From Marinobacter qingdaonensis (GTDB taxonomy: Bacteria > Pseudomonadota > Gammaproteobacteria > Pseudomonadales > Oleiphilaceae): a stretch of DNA of 64,000 nt. A program made the translations under genes and the position numbers. The stretch is from positions 1,736,001-1,800,000 of the forward strand of contig NZ_JAYDCJ010000003.1 in the NCBI RefSeq assembly GCF_034555935.1. Direction: 5' to 3'. The notes under the pieces were generated by a model. That model was not told the DNA's origin, did no database searches, and was given only the letters and a program-made list of their open reading frames with translations. Below, piece after piece: positions 1 through 8,515 of the stretch. Each line of letters opens with the position of its first letter. Position 1 is the first letter of the stretch.

Positions 1-2
1 GC

Positions 3-941
3 CGGTTCGGCCACGAAGGCGTGATCTTCGCCCCGGCCGTCGAGGGCAAGCCGGTGGTGTGCTACTCCGGCGACGATTCCCGGTTCGAGTACATCTACAA
101 GTTCGTTTCTTCTCAGCCCTATTCGGCGGCAACCGCCGGTGGTTACCTGCTGGACGAGGGCACCCTGTACGTGGCCAGGTTCAACGACGACGGCACCGGT
201 GAGTGGCTGTCGCTGTCTCTCGAGGACGACGATTTTGCCGCCAAGGTGACGGCCGCGAATGGCTCCATGGTGGGCGACATCAACTTCACCGGATTCGCCG
301 ACCAGGCCGACGTGCTGCTCAACACCCGCCTGGCCGCCGACATCGCCGGCGCCACGCCCATGGACCGCCCGGAGTGGGGCGCGGTGGACCCGAACACCGG
401 TGAGGTCTATTTCACCCTGACCAACAACTCCCAGCGCACCGAGGGGCAGACCGACGCCGCCAACCCGATCGCGGAAAACCGCACCGGCCACATCATCCGC
501 TGGAGCGAAGCCGGTGGCGACCATGCGGCCACCAGCTTCGACTGGGACATCTTTGTCTTTGCCGGCGAGCAGGGCACCGAAACCGTGGTCGACGGCGAGG
601 CCGTGGTGACTCTGGACGACGACAACATCTTCAACAGCCCGGATGGCCTGTGGTTCGACTACAACGGCCGGCTCTGGATCCAGACCGACGGCTCGGACGC
701 CGCGCCCTACCAGAACAACATGATGCTGGCGGCCAACCCGGTTACCCGTGAGATCAAGCGTTTCTTCGTGGGCCCGGTCGGCTGTGAGGTCACCGGTGTG
801 GTCACCACCCCAGACGTGAAGACAATGTTCGTCAATATCCAGCACCCCGAGGTCGACTGGCCGTTCGGCACCGAGGGCGATCACCCGCGCGATGCGACGG
901 TGATCGTCACCCGTGATGACGGAGGCGTGGTCGGCGCCTGA
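3..941 (+). CDS. PhoX family (DUF839) phosphatase-like protein, 3' part
   Basis: The reading frame is open from the first bases of the window, so this is the C-terminal ~312 residues of a longer protein. The text resembles the PhoX/DUF839 family: a beta-propeller with motifs such as DRPEWGAVDP, a PDGLWFDYNGRLWIQTDG block and a late region with HPRDATVIVTRDDGG. PhoX enzymes are calcium-dependent, Tat-exported alkaline phosphatases that release phosphate from organic esters in the periplasm. The N-terminus, where a Tat signal and several metal ligands would lie, is outside the window, so catalytic competence cannot be judged. The gene ends at a TGA followed by a strong terminator hairpin, so it is the last gene of its transcript. 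Confidence 0.8.
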   Translation, partial: RFGHEGVIFAPAVEGKPVVCYSGDDSRFEYIYKFVSSQPYSAATAGGYLLDEGTLYVARFNDDGTGEWLSLSLEDDDFAAKVTAANGSMVGDINFTGFADQADVLLNTRLAADIAGATPMDRPEWGAVDPNTGEVYFTLTNNSQRTEGQTDAANPIAENRTGHIIRWSEAGGDHAATSFDWDIFVFAGEQGTETVVDGEAVVTLDDDNIFNSPDGLWFDYNGRLWIQTDGSDAAPYQNNMMLAANPVTREIKRFFVGPVGCEVTGVVTTPDVKTMFVNIQHPEVDWPFGTEGDHPRDATVIVTRDDGGVVGA

Positions 942-961
942 TTGGCATAGCACTCTTGAAG

Positions 962-1015
962 GCCGCGCCGCCGGCCGGTTCCATCAGGGAGCCGGTCGGC
1001 GGTGCGGCTTTTTGG
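962..1015 (+). terminator. Rho-independent terminator after the PhoX-like gene
   Basis: A long GC-rich inverted repeat (left arm 962-982, loop ATCA, right arm 987-1008; a few G:U or mismatched positions) is followed by five T residues. It lies 20 bases after the stop codon and fits an intrinsic terminator for the upstream gene. Confidence 0.8.
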
Positions 1016-1155
1016 GTTCAGGATTTCCCACCCTGGCCGATAGCCAGAAAGAGTGAACTAAAGTAGGAGTTCCTCACCCAGTCTGATTCATTAATCTCCT
1101 TGATGGCCTCGAGCTGACACATGACCACACCAACAACAAAGGTCGAGAGGTTGTT

Positions 1156-2799
1156 ATGGCATTGCTTGATCGTTCGACGATTCTTTTGGGACTGGCGCTT
1201 GCGCTCGCAGTGGCGGTCGCCGCAACCCTGGGGGCACCCATGCTAGGTCTGGATCCGGGATCGGTGCTCATTGGCCTGCTGGCGGGCCTGGCGCTGGCAT
1301 TGGGGTATTTCATTGTCCGGGTGCTGGAGCCCATCGAGCGCGGCATTCGCGGCCTCAACGACCACAGCCTGGATGCGGATCACCCGCTCCGCCGCCAGTG
1401 CGCCCAGGTGCTGGCCGACGCCGAGGCGGGCCGGGCGCTGGTGGCCACACTCTCCGGCAGCGCCGACCAGAACGCGATTTCCGCCGCCCAGGTGTCCTTC
1501 GCCGCCGATCAGCTCAAGCTCCGGCTCGACCGGCAGGTCCAGGAGACGGCTCAGATCGCCGAGTACGCCGGCCAGATTACCGAGAACGTGCGGGCTTCCT
1601 CGGCCCAGGCCACCGATGCCGCCACCATGGCGCACCAGGCCAGCGTCACCAGTGCCGAGGGGCGTCAGGCACTGATGGACGCCATCGATCGGGTCCGGGT
1701 GGTGCACCAGCAATCGGGCGAGAACCTGAAGCTGATCCAGGCCCTGAACGACAAGTCCGAGAAGATCCAGGGCGTGACCAGCACCATCCAGGGCATCGCC
1801 GAACAGACCAACCTGCTGGCCCTGAATGCCGCCATCGAAGCGGCCCGGGCCGGCGAGCAGGGCCGGGGCTTTGCCGTGGTTGCCGATGAGGTTCGCCAAC
1901 TGGCGGGCCGCACCGCCGAGGCCACCAGCGAGGTGGCGGAAACCCTGCAGGAAATCCGCTCGGGCACCCAGCAGATCGTCAGCCGTATCGAAGACCTGGC
2001 CCGCAGTGTGGAGGACGGTCTGACCTCGGTGGAAAGTGTGGGCGAGCGTCTGGACCAGATCCGCGATCAGTCGGACCGGGTGCAGCAGCAGGTGGCGTCG
2101 ATTGCCGAAAGCGATCGGAGCAACGAGCAAAGTCTGGAGCAGGTGTTTGCCGGCATCGAGACCGTGAAGGGTGAACTGGAGGAAAGCGACAGCAGTGTCG
2201 CGGCACTGGCCGAGCAGGCCGCCACTCTCATGGAGCTGGCCGAAGGCGCCAATGCCGCCTTTGCCTTGCACAGCGACGCCAGCTACCACCGGTTCTTCTA
2301 CGAGCAGGCCAGGGCCGGCGCCGACCGGATTGGCCAGCTGTTCGAGCAGGCGATCGGGGAGGGCGCAATCGGCGAGCAGGCGCTGTTCGACAGGAAGCGG
2401 GACAAGATCGCCAACACCCTGCCGCCCAAGTACGCCAGCAGCTTTGATGACTTTACCGATAGGGCCTTGCCGTCGATACAGGAATCGGTCAAAGACTCGC
2501 ATCGGGCCCTGGTGTTTGCCATCTGCGCCGCGCCCGACGGCTATGTGCCCACTCACAACCGGGAGTTTGCCCACGACCAGACCGGCGACGCCAAGGTCGA
2601 CCTGGTCAAGAGCCGCAGCAAGCGACTGTTCAACGATCGCACCGGCATCCGGTGTGGCAGCCACACCCAGGACATGCTGCTGCAGACCTACCGGCGTGAC
2701 ACCGGCGAGATCATGCACGACCTGTCGGTGCCCATCTACGTCAAGGGCAAGCACTGGGGTGGCTTCCGCCTGGGCTATCGTCCGAACAACCACGGATAG
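1156..2799 (+). CDS. Methyl-accepting chemotaxis protein with C-terminal sensor-like domain
   Basis: Chemoreceptor of 547 residues. Two closely spaced hydrophobic helices (about residues 8-32 and 35-60) leave almost no periplasmic loop. Residues ~110-390 form the coiled-coil signalling domain, with the hairpin tip visible as [20 protein letters not shown] and then [15 protein letters not shown], which contacts CheA/CheW. Residues ~395-545 form an extra domain rich in Cache/PAS-like text ([14 protein letters not shown], then [20 protein letters not shown]). A sensor placed after the signalling domain, with no real periplasmic domain, suggests detection of a cytoplasmic signal. No chemotaxis partners are adjacent. 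The ATG at 1156 follows GAGAGG at a suitable distance. Confidence 0.93.
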   Translation: MALLDRSTILLGLALALAVAVAATLGAPMLGLDPGSVLIGLLAGLALALGYFIVRVLEPIERGIRGLNDHSLDADHPLRRQCAQVLADAEAGRALVATLSGSADQNAISAAQVSFAADQLKLRLDRQVQETAQIAEYAGQITENVRASSAQATDAATMAHQASVTSAEGRQALMDAIDRVRVVHQQSGENLKLIQALNDKSEKIQGVTSTIQGIAEQTNLLALNAAIEAARAGEQGRGFAVVADEVRQLAGRTAEATSEVAETLQEIRSGTQQIVSRIEDLARSVEDGLTSVESVGERLDQIRDQSDRVQQQVASIAESDRSNEQSLEQVFAGIETVKGELEESDSSVAALAEQAATLMELAEGANAAFALHSDASYHRFFYEQARAGADRIGQLFEQAIGEGAIGEQALFDRKRDKIANTLPPKYASSFDDFTDRALPSIQESVKDSHRALVFAICAAPDGYVPTHNREFAHDQTGDAKVDLVKSRSKRLFNDRTGIRCGSHTQDMLLQTYRRDTGEIMHDLSVPIYVKGKHWGGFRLGYRPNNHG

Positions 2800-2817
2800 G
2801 CCCCGCCTGGCGGGGCC
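2799..2817 (+). terminator. GC-rich hairpin after the chemoreceptor gene
   Basis: An 8-bp perfect stem (GGCCCCGC / GCGGGGCC) with a 3-base loop starts at the last base of the stop codon. There is no T tract, so it may be a weak terminator or only an mRNA 3'-end stabiliser. Confidence 0.4.
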
Positions 2818-2864
2818 GGTGGCCTATGGTAGACTGAATCGGCACATTTGAAAGGAGATTTCCC

Positions 2865-3227
2865 TTGGCCGAGCAGGAACACATTCCCGCCACCCCCGAT
2901 CCTATCGCCCAGCGTTCCGACCCCGCGCGCAATCTGGCGGTCCTGGTCTACATCCTCCAGGCGCTGTCGTTCTTCGTCGGCGGCATTACCGGCCTGGCCG
3001 GCGTGATCATCAATTACGTCAAGCTCGACGATGTCCGCAACACCTGGATCGAACGCCACTTCCGCTGGCAGATCCGCACCTTCTGGATCGGTCTGCTGTG
3101 GACCGTGATCGGCATCATCACCACACCGCTGATCATCGGCTGGTTCATCCTGCTGGGCATTTCCATCTGGATCATCTACCGGATCGTGAAAGGGGCACTG
3201 GCCCTGAACGAAGGCAAATCTGTGTAA
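2865..3227 (+). CDS. Small polytopic membrane protein (DUF4870-like)
   Basis: A 120-residue protein with about three hydrophobic helices (residues ~22-50, ~70-90 and ~92-110). The HFRWQIRTFWIGLLW stretch, with an HxxxQ-like polar motif between helices, is typical of the DUF4870/Tic20-like family of unknown function. The start is a TTG: AAAGGAG sits 8 bases upstream and there is no ATG nearby, so the ribosome site decides the start. The gene is convergent with the EAL gene, with a 9-bp GC hairpin between them. No biochemical role can be assigned. Confidence 0.85.
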   Translation: MAEQEHIPATPDPIAQRSDPARNLAVLVYILQALSFFVGGITGLAGVIINYVKLDDVRNTWIERHFRWQIRTFWIGLLWTVIGIITTPLIIGWFILLGISIWIIYRIVKGALALNEGKSV

Positions 3228-3255
3228 GCGGAGCGCACCCCGCGCCGGACGCGTC

Positions 3256-3280
3256 CCCGGCGCCGGGTGTAGGCGCCGGG
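3256..3280. terminator. Intergenic hairpin between convergent genes
   Basis: A perfect 9-bp stem (CCCGGCGCC / GGCGCCGGG) with a 7-base loop sits between the stop codons of two convergent genes. There is no T run on either side. It may act as a weak bidirectional terminator. Confidence 0.4.
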
Positions 3281-4165
3281 CTAGCGCATGACCGGTGCCA
3301 GGTCCGCGGGGCACTGCCATTGCCGGTAGTCCGCAATTGGCAGGGGCCGGGCGTAGTAATAACCCTGAACGTAATCGGCGCCCAGCCCCGACACGATGTC
3401 GTGCTGTTCCCTGGTTTCGATCCCCTCCACGGTGACTGTCAGGCTGAGCGCCTGGGCAATCTCAACCATGGACTTGATGACGGTCCGGGCATGGGGACTG
3501 TAGGGCAGGTTGGCGACGAACGCCCGGTCGATCTTCAGGCCGGACAGGGGCAGTTGTGACAGGTACTGGAACGAGGAATAACCGGTCCCGAAATCGTCGA
3601 GGCTGACCAGGAAACCCTGGTCGATCAGGCTCTGTATTGCGACTTTGGCGTGGGCGGGGTCGCGGATGAGGGCACCCTCGGTGATCTCCACCTCCAGCAT
3701 TGCCGGGTCCACGCCGTGGGATTTCACGAAGCGCCCCATCTTGTGCACCAGTTCGTCGTCCATGAGGTTCTTGGCCGAGAAGTTGATGCTGACCGGTGCC
3801 AATCGGTAATTCTTGACGTCCTTGCAGGCTTTCTCCACGACAAACCGGGTGACCGGATCGATCAGGGTCGTATTTTCGAGCTTGGGCATGAACGACCCCG
3901 GTGAAATGATCGAACCGTCTTTGTTGATCCAGCGCAGCAGGCCCTCGCCGCCGGCGTGGCGACCGGTTTTCAGGCAGATCTTCGGTTGGTAGTAGAGGGT
4001 GAATTCGTCCCGCTTCAAACCCTGCCGAACCCGGGAAATGAGCCGGACCCGCTCGGCGGTTTTATGATCGAACGAGGGGTCGTAGGCGCGGTAAAAGACA
4101 TTGGCGTCGATGGCGGCAAACAGGCCCCGCCTGGCCCGATTCACCACGGCGCTGGTCTCGTACAC
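3281..4165 (-). CDS. EAL domain c-di-GMP phosphodiesterase half (downstream part of a split GGDEF-EAL gene)
   Basis: This frame encodes an EAL domain (about residues 45-285). EAL enzymes hydrolyse c-di-GMP to pGpG. The metal and catalytic positions are largely present: SINFSAKN, EITEGAL, LDDFGTGYSS, KIDRAF, EGIET and QGYYYARPLP. The signature itself reads EGL rather than EAL. It is in the same frame as the upstream GGDEF-like gene and separated from it by a single TGA (4171-4169). The first ~35 residues (YETSAVVNRARRG...) match the end of a GGDEF domain plus linker, so this was probably once one protein. A GTG at 4165 could restart translation 3 bases after the stop, but no Shine-Dalgarno sequence is obvious. 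Confidence 0.8.
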   Translation of the reverse strand: MYETSAVVNRARRGLFAAIDANVFYRAYDPSFDHKTAERVRLISRVRQGLKRDEFTLYYQPKICLKTGRHAGGEGLLRWINKDGSIISPGSFMPKLENTTLIDPVTRFVVEKACKDVKNYRLAPVSINFSAKNLMDDELVHKMGRFVKSHGVDPAMLEVEITEGALIRDPAHAKVAIQSLIDQGFLVSLDDFGTGYSSFQYLSQLPLSGLKIDRAFVANLPYSPHARTVIKSMVEIAQALSLTVTVEGIETREQHDIVSGLGADYVQGYYYARPLPIADYRQWQCPADLAPVMR

Positions 4166-4168
4166 GGT

Positions 4169-4978
4169 TCACTCCACGAAGTAGCTTCCCGCCACCAGCT
4201 GGACCCGCAACGGGATACCATCGATCTCGGTCTCGTCCTCGCCAGAGCGCCGGGCCGCATGGGCAACCTGGTCCACGTCTTCCTGGGAACTGGCAAAGAA
4301 CAGCAGCAACAACTCGGACGCGCTGAACCGGTACAGGGTGTGTTCCCGGGGAATGACCGCATTGATTTTGCCCGCCAGATTGCGCACCACCTTGTCGGCG
4401 GTCTCGGCGCCCATGGCCTCCATGACCTCCCACAGGTCCTGCATGCGGATAAGCACGACCGCCGGGGTGACGGCGGATTCGTGGCTGTGCTGCCAGCGGG
4501 CCAAGGTCCGTTTCAGGTCCTCCTTCAAGGCCGCCTGATTGGGCAGGCCGGTTTCCTTGTCGATCTGGATGTCCCGCAGGTGCCGTCTGGTCGATGCCCG
4601 GAAACTCTGAAACAGCCAACTGGTGAACACGGCGATCAACAGGAAAAAGCCGATCCGAACGAGCCAGTTCTGGGGCGACTGCATCAGCCCCTTTGTGACA
4701 TCCATGGGCATCAGTGGCCCCAGCAGCAAACCGGCCGCCAGGGCAACCAGAACGGTCGATGACAAGCCGAACCACGCGGCCGTGAGAATCACCGGCAGCA
4801 GAATGACGTAGGGGTAGGCGTACCCGGTACCACCGGTCGCATAGACGATGGAGGTGGCGAGTCCGAGGAAGCAGCCAATGATCAGAAGTTGCGAGAAACG
4901 CCGGATCGTCCGATCCCGCGCGCCAACGTCGAGCGTGTCCCGACCTTCGGGGGTGACAGCAAAGCCTTTCACATCCAT
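4169..4978 (-). CDS. Membrane GGDEF-like protein truncated by an in-frame stop (upstream part of a split GGDEF-EAL gene)
   Basis: A 269-residue product with an N-terminal membrane region (four or more hydrophobic segments between residues ~25 and ~150), then a GGDEF-fold domain from KETGLPNQAAL onward. The diguanylate cyclase signature is degenerate: FSASELLLLFF stands where GGDEF is expected, so cyclase activity is unlikely. The domain stops early at VAGSYFVE, and its missing last helix is encoded in frame after the TGA. The ATG at 4978 has AGGA about 8 bases upstream. The pair is either a recent pseudogene, a sequencing error, or two coupled cistrons. Confidence 0.75.
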   Translation of the reverse strand: MDVKGFAVTPEGRDTLDVGARDRTIRRFSQLLIIGCFLGLATSIVYATGGTGYAYPYVILLPVILTAAWFGLSSTVLVALAAGLLLGPLMPMDVTKGLMQSPQNWLVRIGFFLLIAVFTSWLFQSFRASTRRHLRDIQIDKETGLPNQAALKEDLKRTLARWQHSHESAVTPAVVLIRMQDLWEVMEAMGAETADKVVRNLAGKINAVIPREHTLYRFSASELLLLFFASSQEDVDQVAHAARRSGEDETEIDGIPLRVQLVAGSYFVE

Positions 4979-5322
4979 ATGCCTGTCCTGATGCTGTGTA
5001 TATGTCCTGAAAATACCCCTGAAAGCAAAGAGTTGGAGAGACGTACTTTGTTATTGAACCTTAAGCCTAGTCGAGCGGGGCAGAGTTTGCGAGGCAATGC
5101 CCGCGACCTGGCCTTGATTGTCGCCGATTCTCCGATGCTCGCGGGGCAGAGGCTTCCTTTTCTGTAACGGAATGTTTCTGTTTGTGATTTTTGTGACGCG
5201 GATCTTTGCATTTTCGGCCAACCACGTCCTTACCGTTTTTTCATAATCTGTCATGGCTGGTTACAGGGCAGTTCCCAGCCCTGGGCAGCACCAGAACGAT
5301 AACAAAGCGGAAAGGATTCAAC
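4979..5322. other. Divergent intergenic region, 344 bases, no gene recognised
   Basis: It lies between the divergent GGDEF-like and OmpA-like genes and must hold both promoters. It is more AT-rich than its surroundings. A CATAAT at 5242-5247 could be a -10 element, but no matching -35 is evident. I saw no convincing small gene, RNA or repeat. Confidence 0.5.
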
Positions 5323-6387
5323 ATGAACTCAACAAGACAGCTCTCGGCGCTGTTGGCGGCGGGTTGCCTCATGGCTCCTGGCGCGCATGCCGAGAGCATC
5401 CAGCACGAACACGAAATCTCCCTGTTAGGCAGCTACATCGTCCCGGACGAGGACCGGACCGACGATTATGGTGCCGCCGTCCGGGCCACCTACGGTGCCC
5501 GTCTGGACAAATACTGGTGGCTTGAACCGACCTTTTTCGCCGGTGTGATCGAGACCGGTCAGGACGGCTTGACCGACCACTATCAGCAGGGGCTGGGCGT
5601 GGACCTGGCCTATCGGATCTTCGGCAATGCCTCCTTCAGTCCGTTCGCACTGGCCGGTGTCGGGCTGTCCCGGAACGACGTGGCCAGCAACTCCGCGGAT
5701 GAGCTGGGTGGGTACGGCAATGTCGGTCTGGGGCTCCTGTCGTCGCCACTGACCGACTCCGGACTGAAGTTCCGGGCCGAGGTCCGTTACCTCTACGACT
5801 CCTTTGACGGTGGCCAATCCGATGTCCACCTGTCCGCCGGGATCACCGTGCCCATCGGTGCCACCCGTCGCCAGATCGTTGAAAAAATCCAGTACGTCGA
5901 GAAGCCGGTGGTGATCGAGAAGGAGCGCGTGGTTGAGCTGCCGGACTCGGACCAGGACGGCGTGGTCGATGGCGTTGATCAGTGTCCCAACACCCTCCAG
6001 GGGCTGGATGTGGATGCGGTTGGCTGTGTCCGGACCGACCAGGCCCAGAGCGTCGTCCTGCAGGGGGTGAGCTTTGAGTTCGGGTCTGATCGCCTGACCG
6101 CTAACGCGCGCGACATCCTGCAACAGGCCGCGAGAGCCCTGAGAGGCCAGCCGGATCTGACCGTGGAACTGGCGGGCCATACCGACAACCGCGGCAGTGC
6201 CGAGTTCAACCGCAGGCTGTCGCAACAGCGCGCCGAATCGGTCCGGTCCTATCTGATTGAGCTGGGGATTGCCCCGAAGCGCCTGATCGCCCGCGGCTAC
6301 GGCGAGTCCATGCCGATTCAGGACAACAGCACAGAGGAAGGGCGGGAACGTAACCGTCGGGTTGGTTTCAACGTGATCAACGAGTGA
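5323..6387 (+). CDS. OmpA family outer membrane protein with a thrombospondin type-3 linker
   Basis: A 354-residue protein: signal peptide (residues 1-22, ending AHA), an N-terminal OmpA-like beta-barrel (~25-185, alternating aromatic/polar strands), a short TSP3 calcium-binding linker (DSDQDGVVDGVDQCPN), and a C-terminal OmpA peptidoglycan-binding domain with the canonical LAGHTDNRGSAEFN and GYGESMP blocks. This resembles OprF-type porins that tie the outer membrane to the cell wall. The start is the ATG at 5323, preceded by GGAAAGGA and followed by a good signal sequence; the frame is open further upstream without a plausible site. A TSP3-repeat lipoprotein gene follows after 16 bases, probably in the same operon. 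Confidence 0.93.
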   Translation: MNSTRQLSALLAAGCLMAPGAHAESIQHEHEISLLGSYIVPDEDRTDDYGAAVRATYGARLDKYWWLEPTFFAGVIETGQDGLTDHYQQGLGVDLAYRIFGNASFSPFALAGVGLSRNDVASNSADELGGYGNVGLGLLSSPLTDSGLKFRAEVRYLYDSFDGGQSDVHLSAGITVPIGATRRQIVEKIQYVEKPVVIEKERVVELPDSDQDGVVDGVDQCPNTLQGLDVDAVGCVRTDQAQSVVLQGVSFEFGSDRLTANARDILQQAARALRGQPDLTVELAGHTDNRGSAEFNRRLSQQRAESVRSYLIELGIAPKRLIARGYGESMPIQDNSTEEGRERNRRVGFNVINE

Positions 6388-6403
6388 ACAGGGAGTTAGT
6401 ACG

Positions 6404-7867
6404 ATGATTACAAAAACAAAGGTATGGTTGAGCGCCGCTTTCATGGTGGCGGTTTTGGGCCTGGCGGGCTGTCAGGCCGACAGTGAGGTCGAACCCGTGT
6501 CCTCGTCTTCATCGGGCGATTCGGACAAGAGCTTTGATCAGGACGGTGATGGCATCAGGGATAACGAGGACTCCTGCCCGACCACGGTGAACTCCGGGCT
6601 GGATCGGGACGCCGACGGCATTGATGACGCCTGCGATACCGCCATCGGTCTGTCGGTCGACAACGACAGCGATGGCATTCTCAACAGTGTCGATAATTGT
6701 CCGGAGGTGGCCAACCCGGACCAGGCCAACGCCGACCGGGATCTGTTCGGCGACCTGTGCGATACCGATGCCGACGGCGACACGATTGCCGACAAGCTGC
6801 AGCAGGGTGATGGGGTGTTTACCCTTATCGACGTTGCCGACGGTGGCGACAACTGCCCGCTGATTGCCAACCGCAGCCAGGCTGACCTCGACAGCGATGA
6901 GATTGGCAACGCCTGTGACGACGACACCGACGGTGACACCATTGCCGATCTCGACGGCAATGGCGATACCCTCGATAATTGCCGTCTGGTGGCCAATCCG
7001 GACCAGGCTGACTCCAATCTTGACGGCATTGGTGATGCCTGTCAGAACGACGACGACAATGATGGCGTGCCGAACCCCGACGACAATTGCCCAGTGGCAG
7101 CCAATCCCAATCAGGAAGATCTCGACACAGACGGCGTGGGTGACGCCTGCGATGACGATACCGACGGTGACGGCATCTCTGACGAGGATCCGATTGGCCA
7201 GCCCAACGACAACTGCCCCTTAGTTGCCAACGCCGATCAGGCCGACACCGATGGTGATGGCATCGGCGATGCCTGTGACCTGGTCAACGACGCCGAATAC
7301 GCCTGTGGTACCAGCGATGAGCCATTCACGCCGATGCTTGCCTCCGATGCCGACGTCCGCGCCGTGGCGACCGAGGATGCCTCCGATTGCACCCTCTCGC
7401 TCCTGGGCAGTTTGCTCTGCAGCGCCGATGGTGCAGGTAATGTAGTCGATGCCGATCTGGGCAATACGGCAAGCCTGCAGAACACCGATTTGCTTGGGCT
7501 GAGCACCATCCGTCTGCGGGTGTCCGCCACCACCGGATTTGCCTATCCGGGGGCCAATGCGCTCGGGGTGGCGTTCGATGAAAGCCCTCAACTGCTGCAA
7601 GCGGATCTGTTGGGTGGAGACCTGATCGTGCGCACCAAACTGGGTGGTAATATCCAGGAGGAAAGCACGGCGGACGGTGCGCTGGACCTGGATCTGCTCG
7701 GAGCTTCCGGTGTACTGGGCGGCAGTGACTCGAGCTTCCTGGTGTTCCAGACCGAGAAGCGCTTTGACAGCGTGGAAATCGAGTTTGGCCCTTCGCTGCT
7801 GTCACTGCTGAATGAGGTGAATGTGTCCGCGGTGTGCGCCAGCAAGACCGGGGTGACCCTGCCGTAG
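6404..7867 (+). CDS. Thrombospondin type-3 repeat lipoprotein
   Basis: A 487-residue lipoprotein with a signal peptide ending in the lipobox LAGC (Cys at about residue 23). Residues ~40-295 contain about seven TSP3-type units of the form DxDxDGxxDxxDNCPxxxNPDQ...GDACD, each expected to wrap calcium ions; paired cysteines recur in every unit. The C-terminal ~190 residues form a non-repeated domain of unknown fold, rich in small residues. It lies 16 bases after the OmpA-like gene, with GGGAG upstream of its ATG, and a terminator follows, so the two form an operon. Probably an envelope calcium-binding structural partner of the porin; the partner role is inference. Confidence 0.88.
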   Translation: MITKTKVWLSAAFMVAVLGLAGCQADSEVEPVSSSSSGDSDKSFDQDGDGIRDNEDSCPTTVNSGLDRDADGIDDACDTAIGLSVDNDSDGILNSVDNCPEVANPDQANADRDLFGDLCDTDADGDTIADKLQQGDGVFTLIDVADGGDNCPLIANRSQADLDSDEIGNACDDDTDGDTIADLDGNGDTLDNCRLVANPDQADSNLDGIGDACQNDDDNDGVPNPDDNCPVAANPNQEDLDTDGVGDACDDDTDGDGISDEDPIGQPNDNCPLVANADQADTDGDGIGDACDLVNDAEYACGTSDEPFTPMLASDADVRAVATEDASDCTLSLLGSLLCSADGAGNVVDADLGNTASLQNTDLLGLSTIRLRVSATTGFAYPGANALGVAFDESPQLLQADLLGGDLIVRTKLGGNIQEESTADGALDLDLLGASGVLGGSDSSFLVFQTEKRFDSVEIEFGPSLLSLLNEVNVSAVCASKTGVTLP

Positions 7868-7890
7868 CGGCGCTTCAGTCCTAAACAAAA

Positions 7891-7919
7891 AAAGAGCCGC
7901 AACTGCGGCTCTTTTTTTG
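7891..7919. terminator. Bidirectional intrinsic terminator
   Basis: A perfect inverted repeat around GAGCCGCA / TGCGGCTC is flanked by A and T runs on both sides. It serves the TSP3 lipoprotein operon and also the small gene pair coming from the opposite strand. Confidence 0.9.
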
Positions 7920-7933
7920 TGCAACGACCGGGG

Positions 7934-8062
7934 TTACAGGGTGCTGACGTAACTCAGGGCGCAGAGACCAATCGAGAACAGGCAAAACGCGAACACCACC
8001 CGCCCACGACGGTAGGTCGGAAACAGGGTCTGCTCGTCGTCGGTGTACTGCCGGTCACTCAT
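7934..8062 (-). CDS. Small single-span membrane protein (42 aa)
   Basis: A 42-residue product: a charged N-terminus (MSDRQYTDDEQT), a YRRGR basic stretch, then one hydrophobic helix to near the C-terminus. Its ATG overlaps the stop codon of the upstream gene as ATGA, a classic translational-coupling arrangement, and a terminator lies just past its stop. No family is recognised. The overlap, basic-before-helix topology and terminator position support a real gene despite its size. The longer open frame upstream is ruled out because it would run through the neighbour's coding sequence. Confidence 0.65.
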   Translation of the reverse strand: MSDRQYTDDEQTLFPTYRRGRVVFAFCLFSIGLCALSYVSTL

Positions 8063-8352
8063 GACACCGCCACGGCCAGGGAGTGCCGGAACACCCGGGC
8101 CTCCACGCACAGGCCGCAGTTGTTCTTGGTGCATTGGTCCGGGTCATGCAGATGCATCTGCTGGGGGCGGCCCAGAGGGCGCTGGTTCAGACCCTTATGC
8201 ATCCGGATGTGTCGACTCAGGGCATAGGACGCTTCGTTCGGGGAGTCGAACGGGCCCAGGTCGGTTTGTTCGCGGGTCAGGGCGTACCATCCGTAAACTG
8301 TGTGGATCAGACGATTCTTATGCTCACTGGGTACAGCTGATTCGATTCGCAT
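8059..8352 (-). CDS. Small conserved-type protein (DUF6316-like)
   Basis: A 97-residue soluble protein starting MRIESAVPSEH, with a central WYALTREQTDLGPFDS block. That pattern (W-[YF]-x-TRE...GPF) resembles the small DUF6316 family of gammaproteobacteria, but I rate that match as tentative. The C-terminal half has a CTKNNCGLC cysteine cluster that could bind a metal. I chose the ATG at 8352 because an AAAAGG site precedes it and the family-like text begins there. It is coupled by an ATGA overlap to the 42-residue membrane protein. Function unknown. Confidence 0.6.
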   Translation of the reverse strand: MRIESAVPSEHKNRLIHTVYGWYALTREQTDLGPFDSPNEASYALSRHIRMHKGLNQRPLGRPQQMHLHDPDQCTKNNCGLCVEARVFRHSLAVAVS

Positions 8353-8515
8353 GTCTCGGCCTTTTCTCGGTAATGAACACGCGCTACAGGAATCATCCCT
8401 GGTTGGTTTGATCCCCGAGTCCATTCCTTGGATAGGGATACGCACTACCACGTAGCTTGCTTCGATTTGGTTCCAAAAACATTGTTATTTGTGACGTACT
8501 CCCTGGACTCGGGGG

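Noticed and set aside
1037..1044. GCCGATAG upstream of the chemoreceptor, resembling a sigma-28 (FliA) -10 element
   Set aside because: The expected TAAA-type -35 is missing at the right distance, so the match is probably chance.
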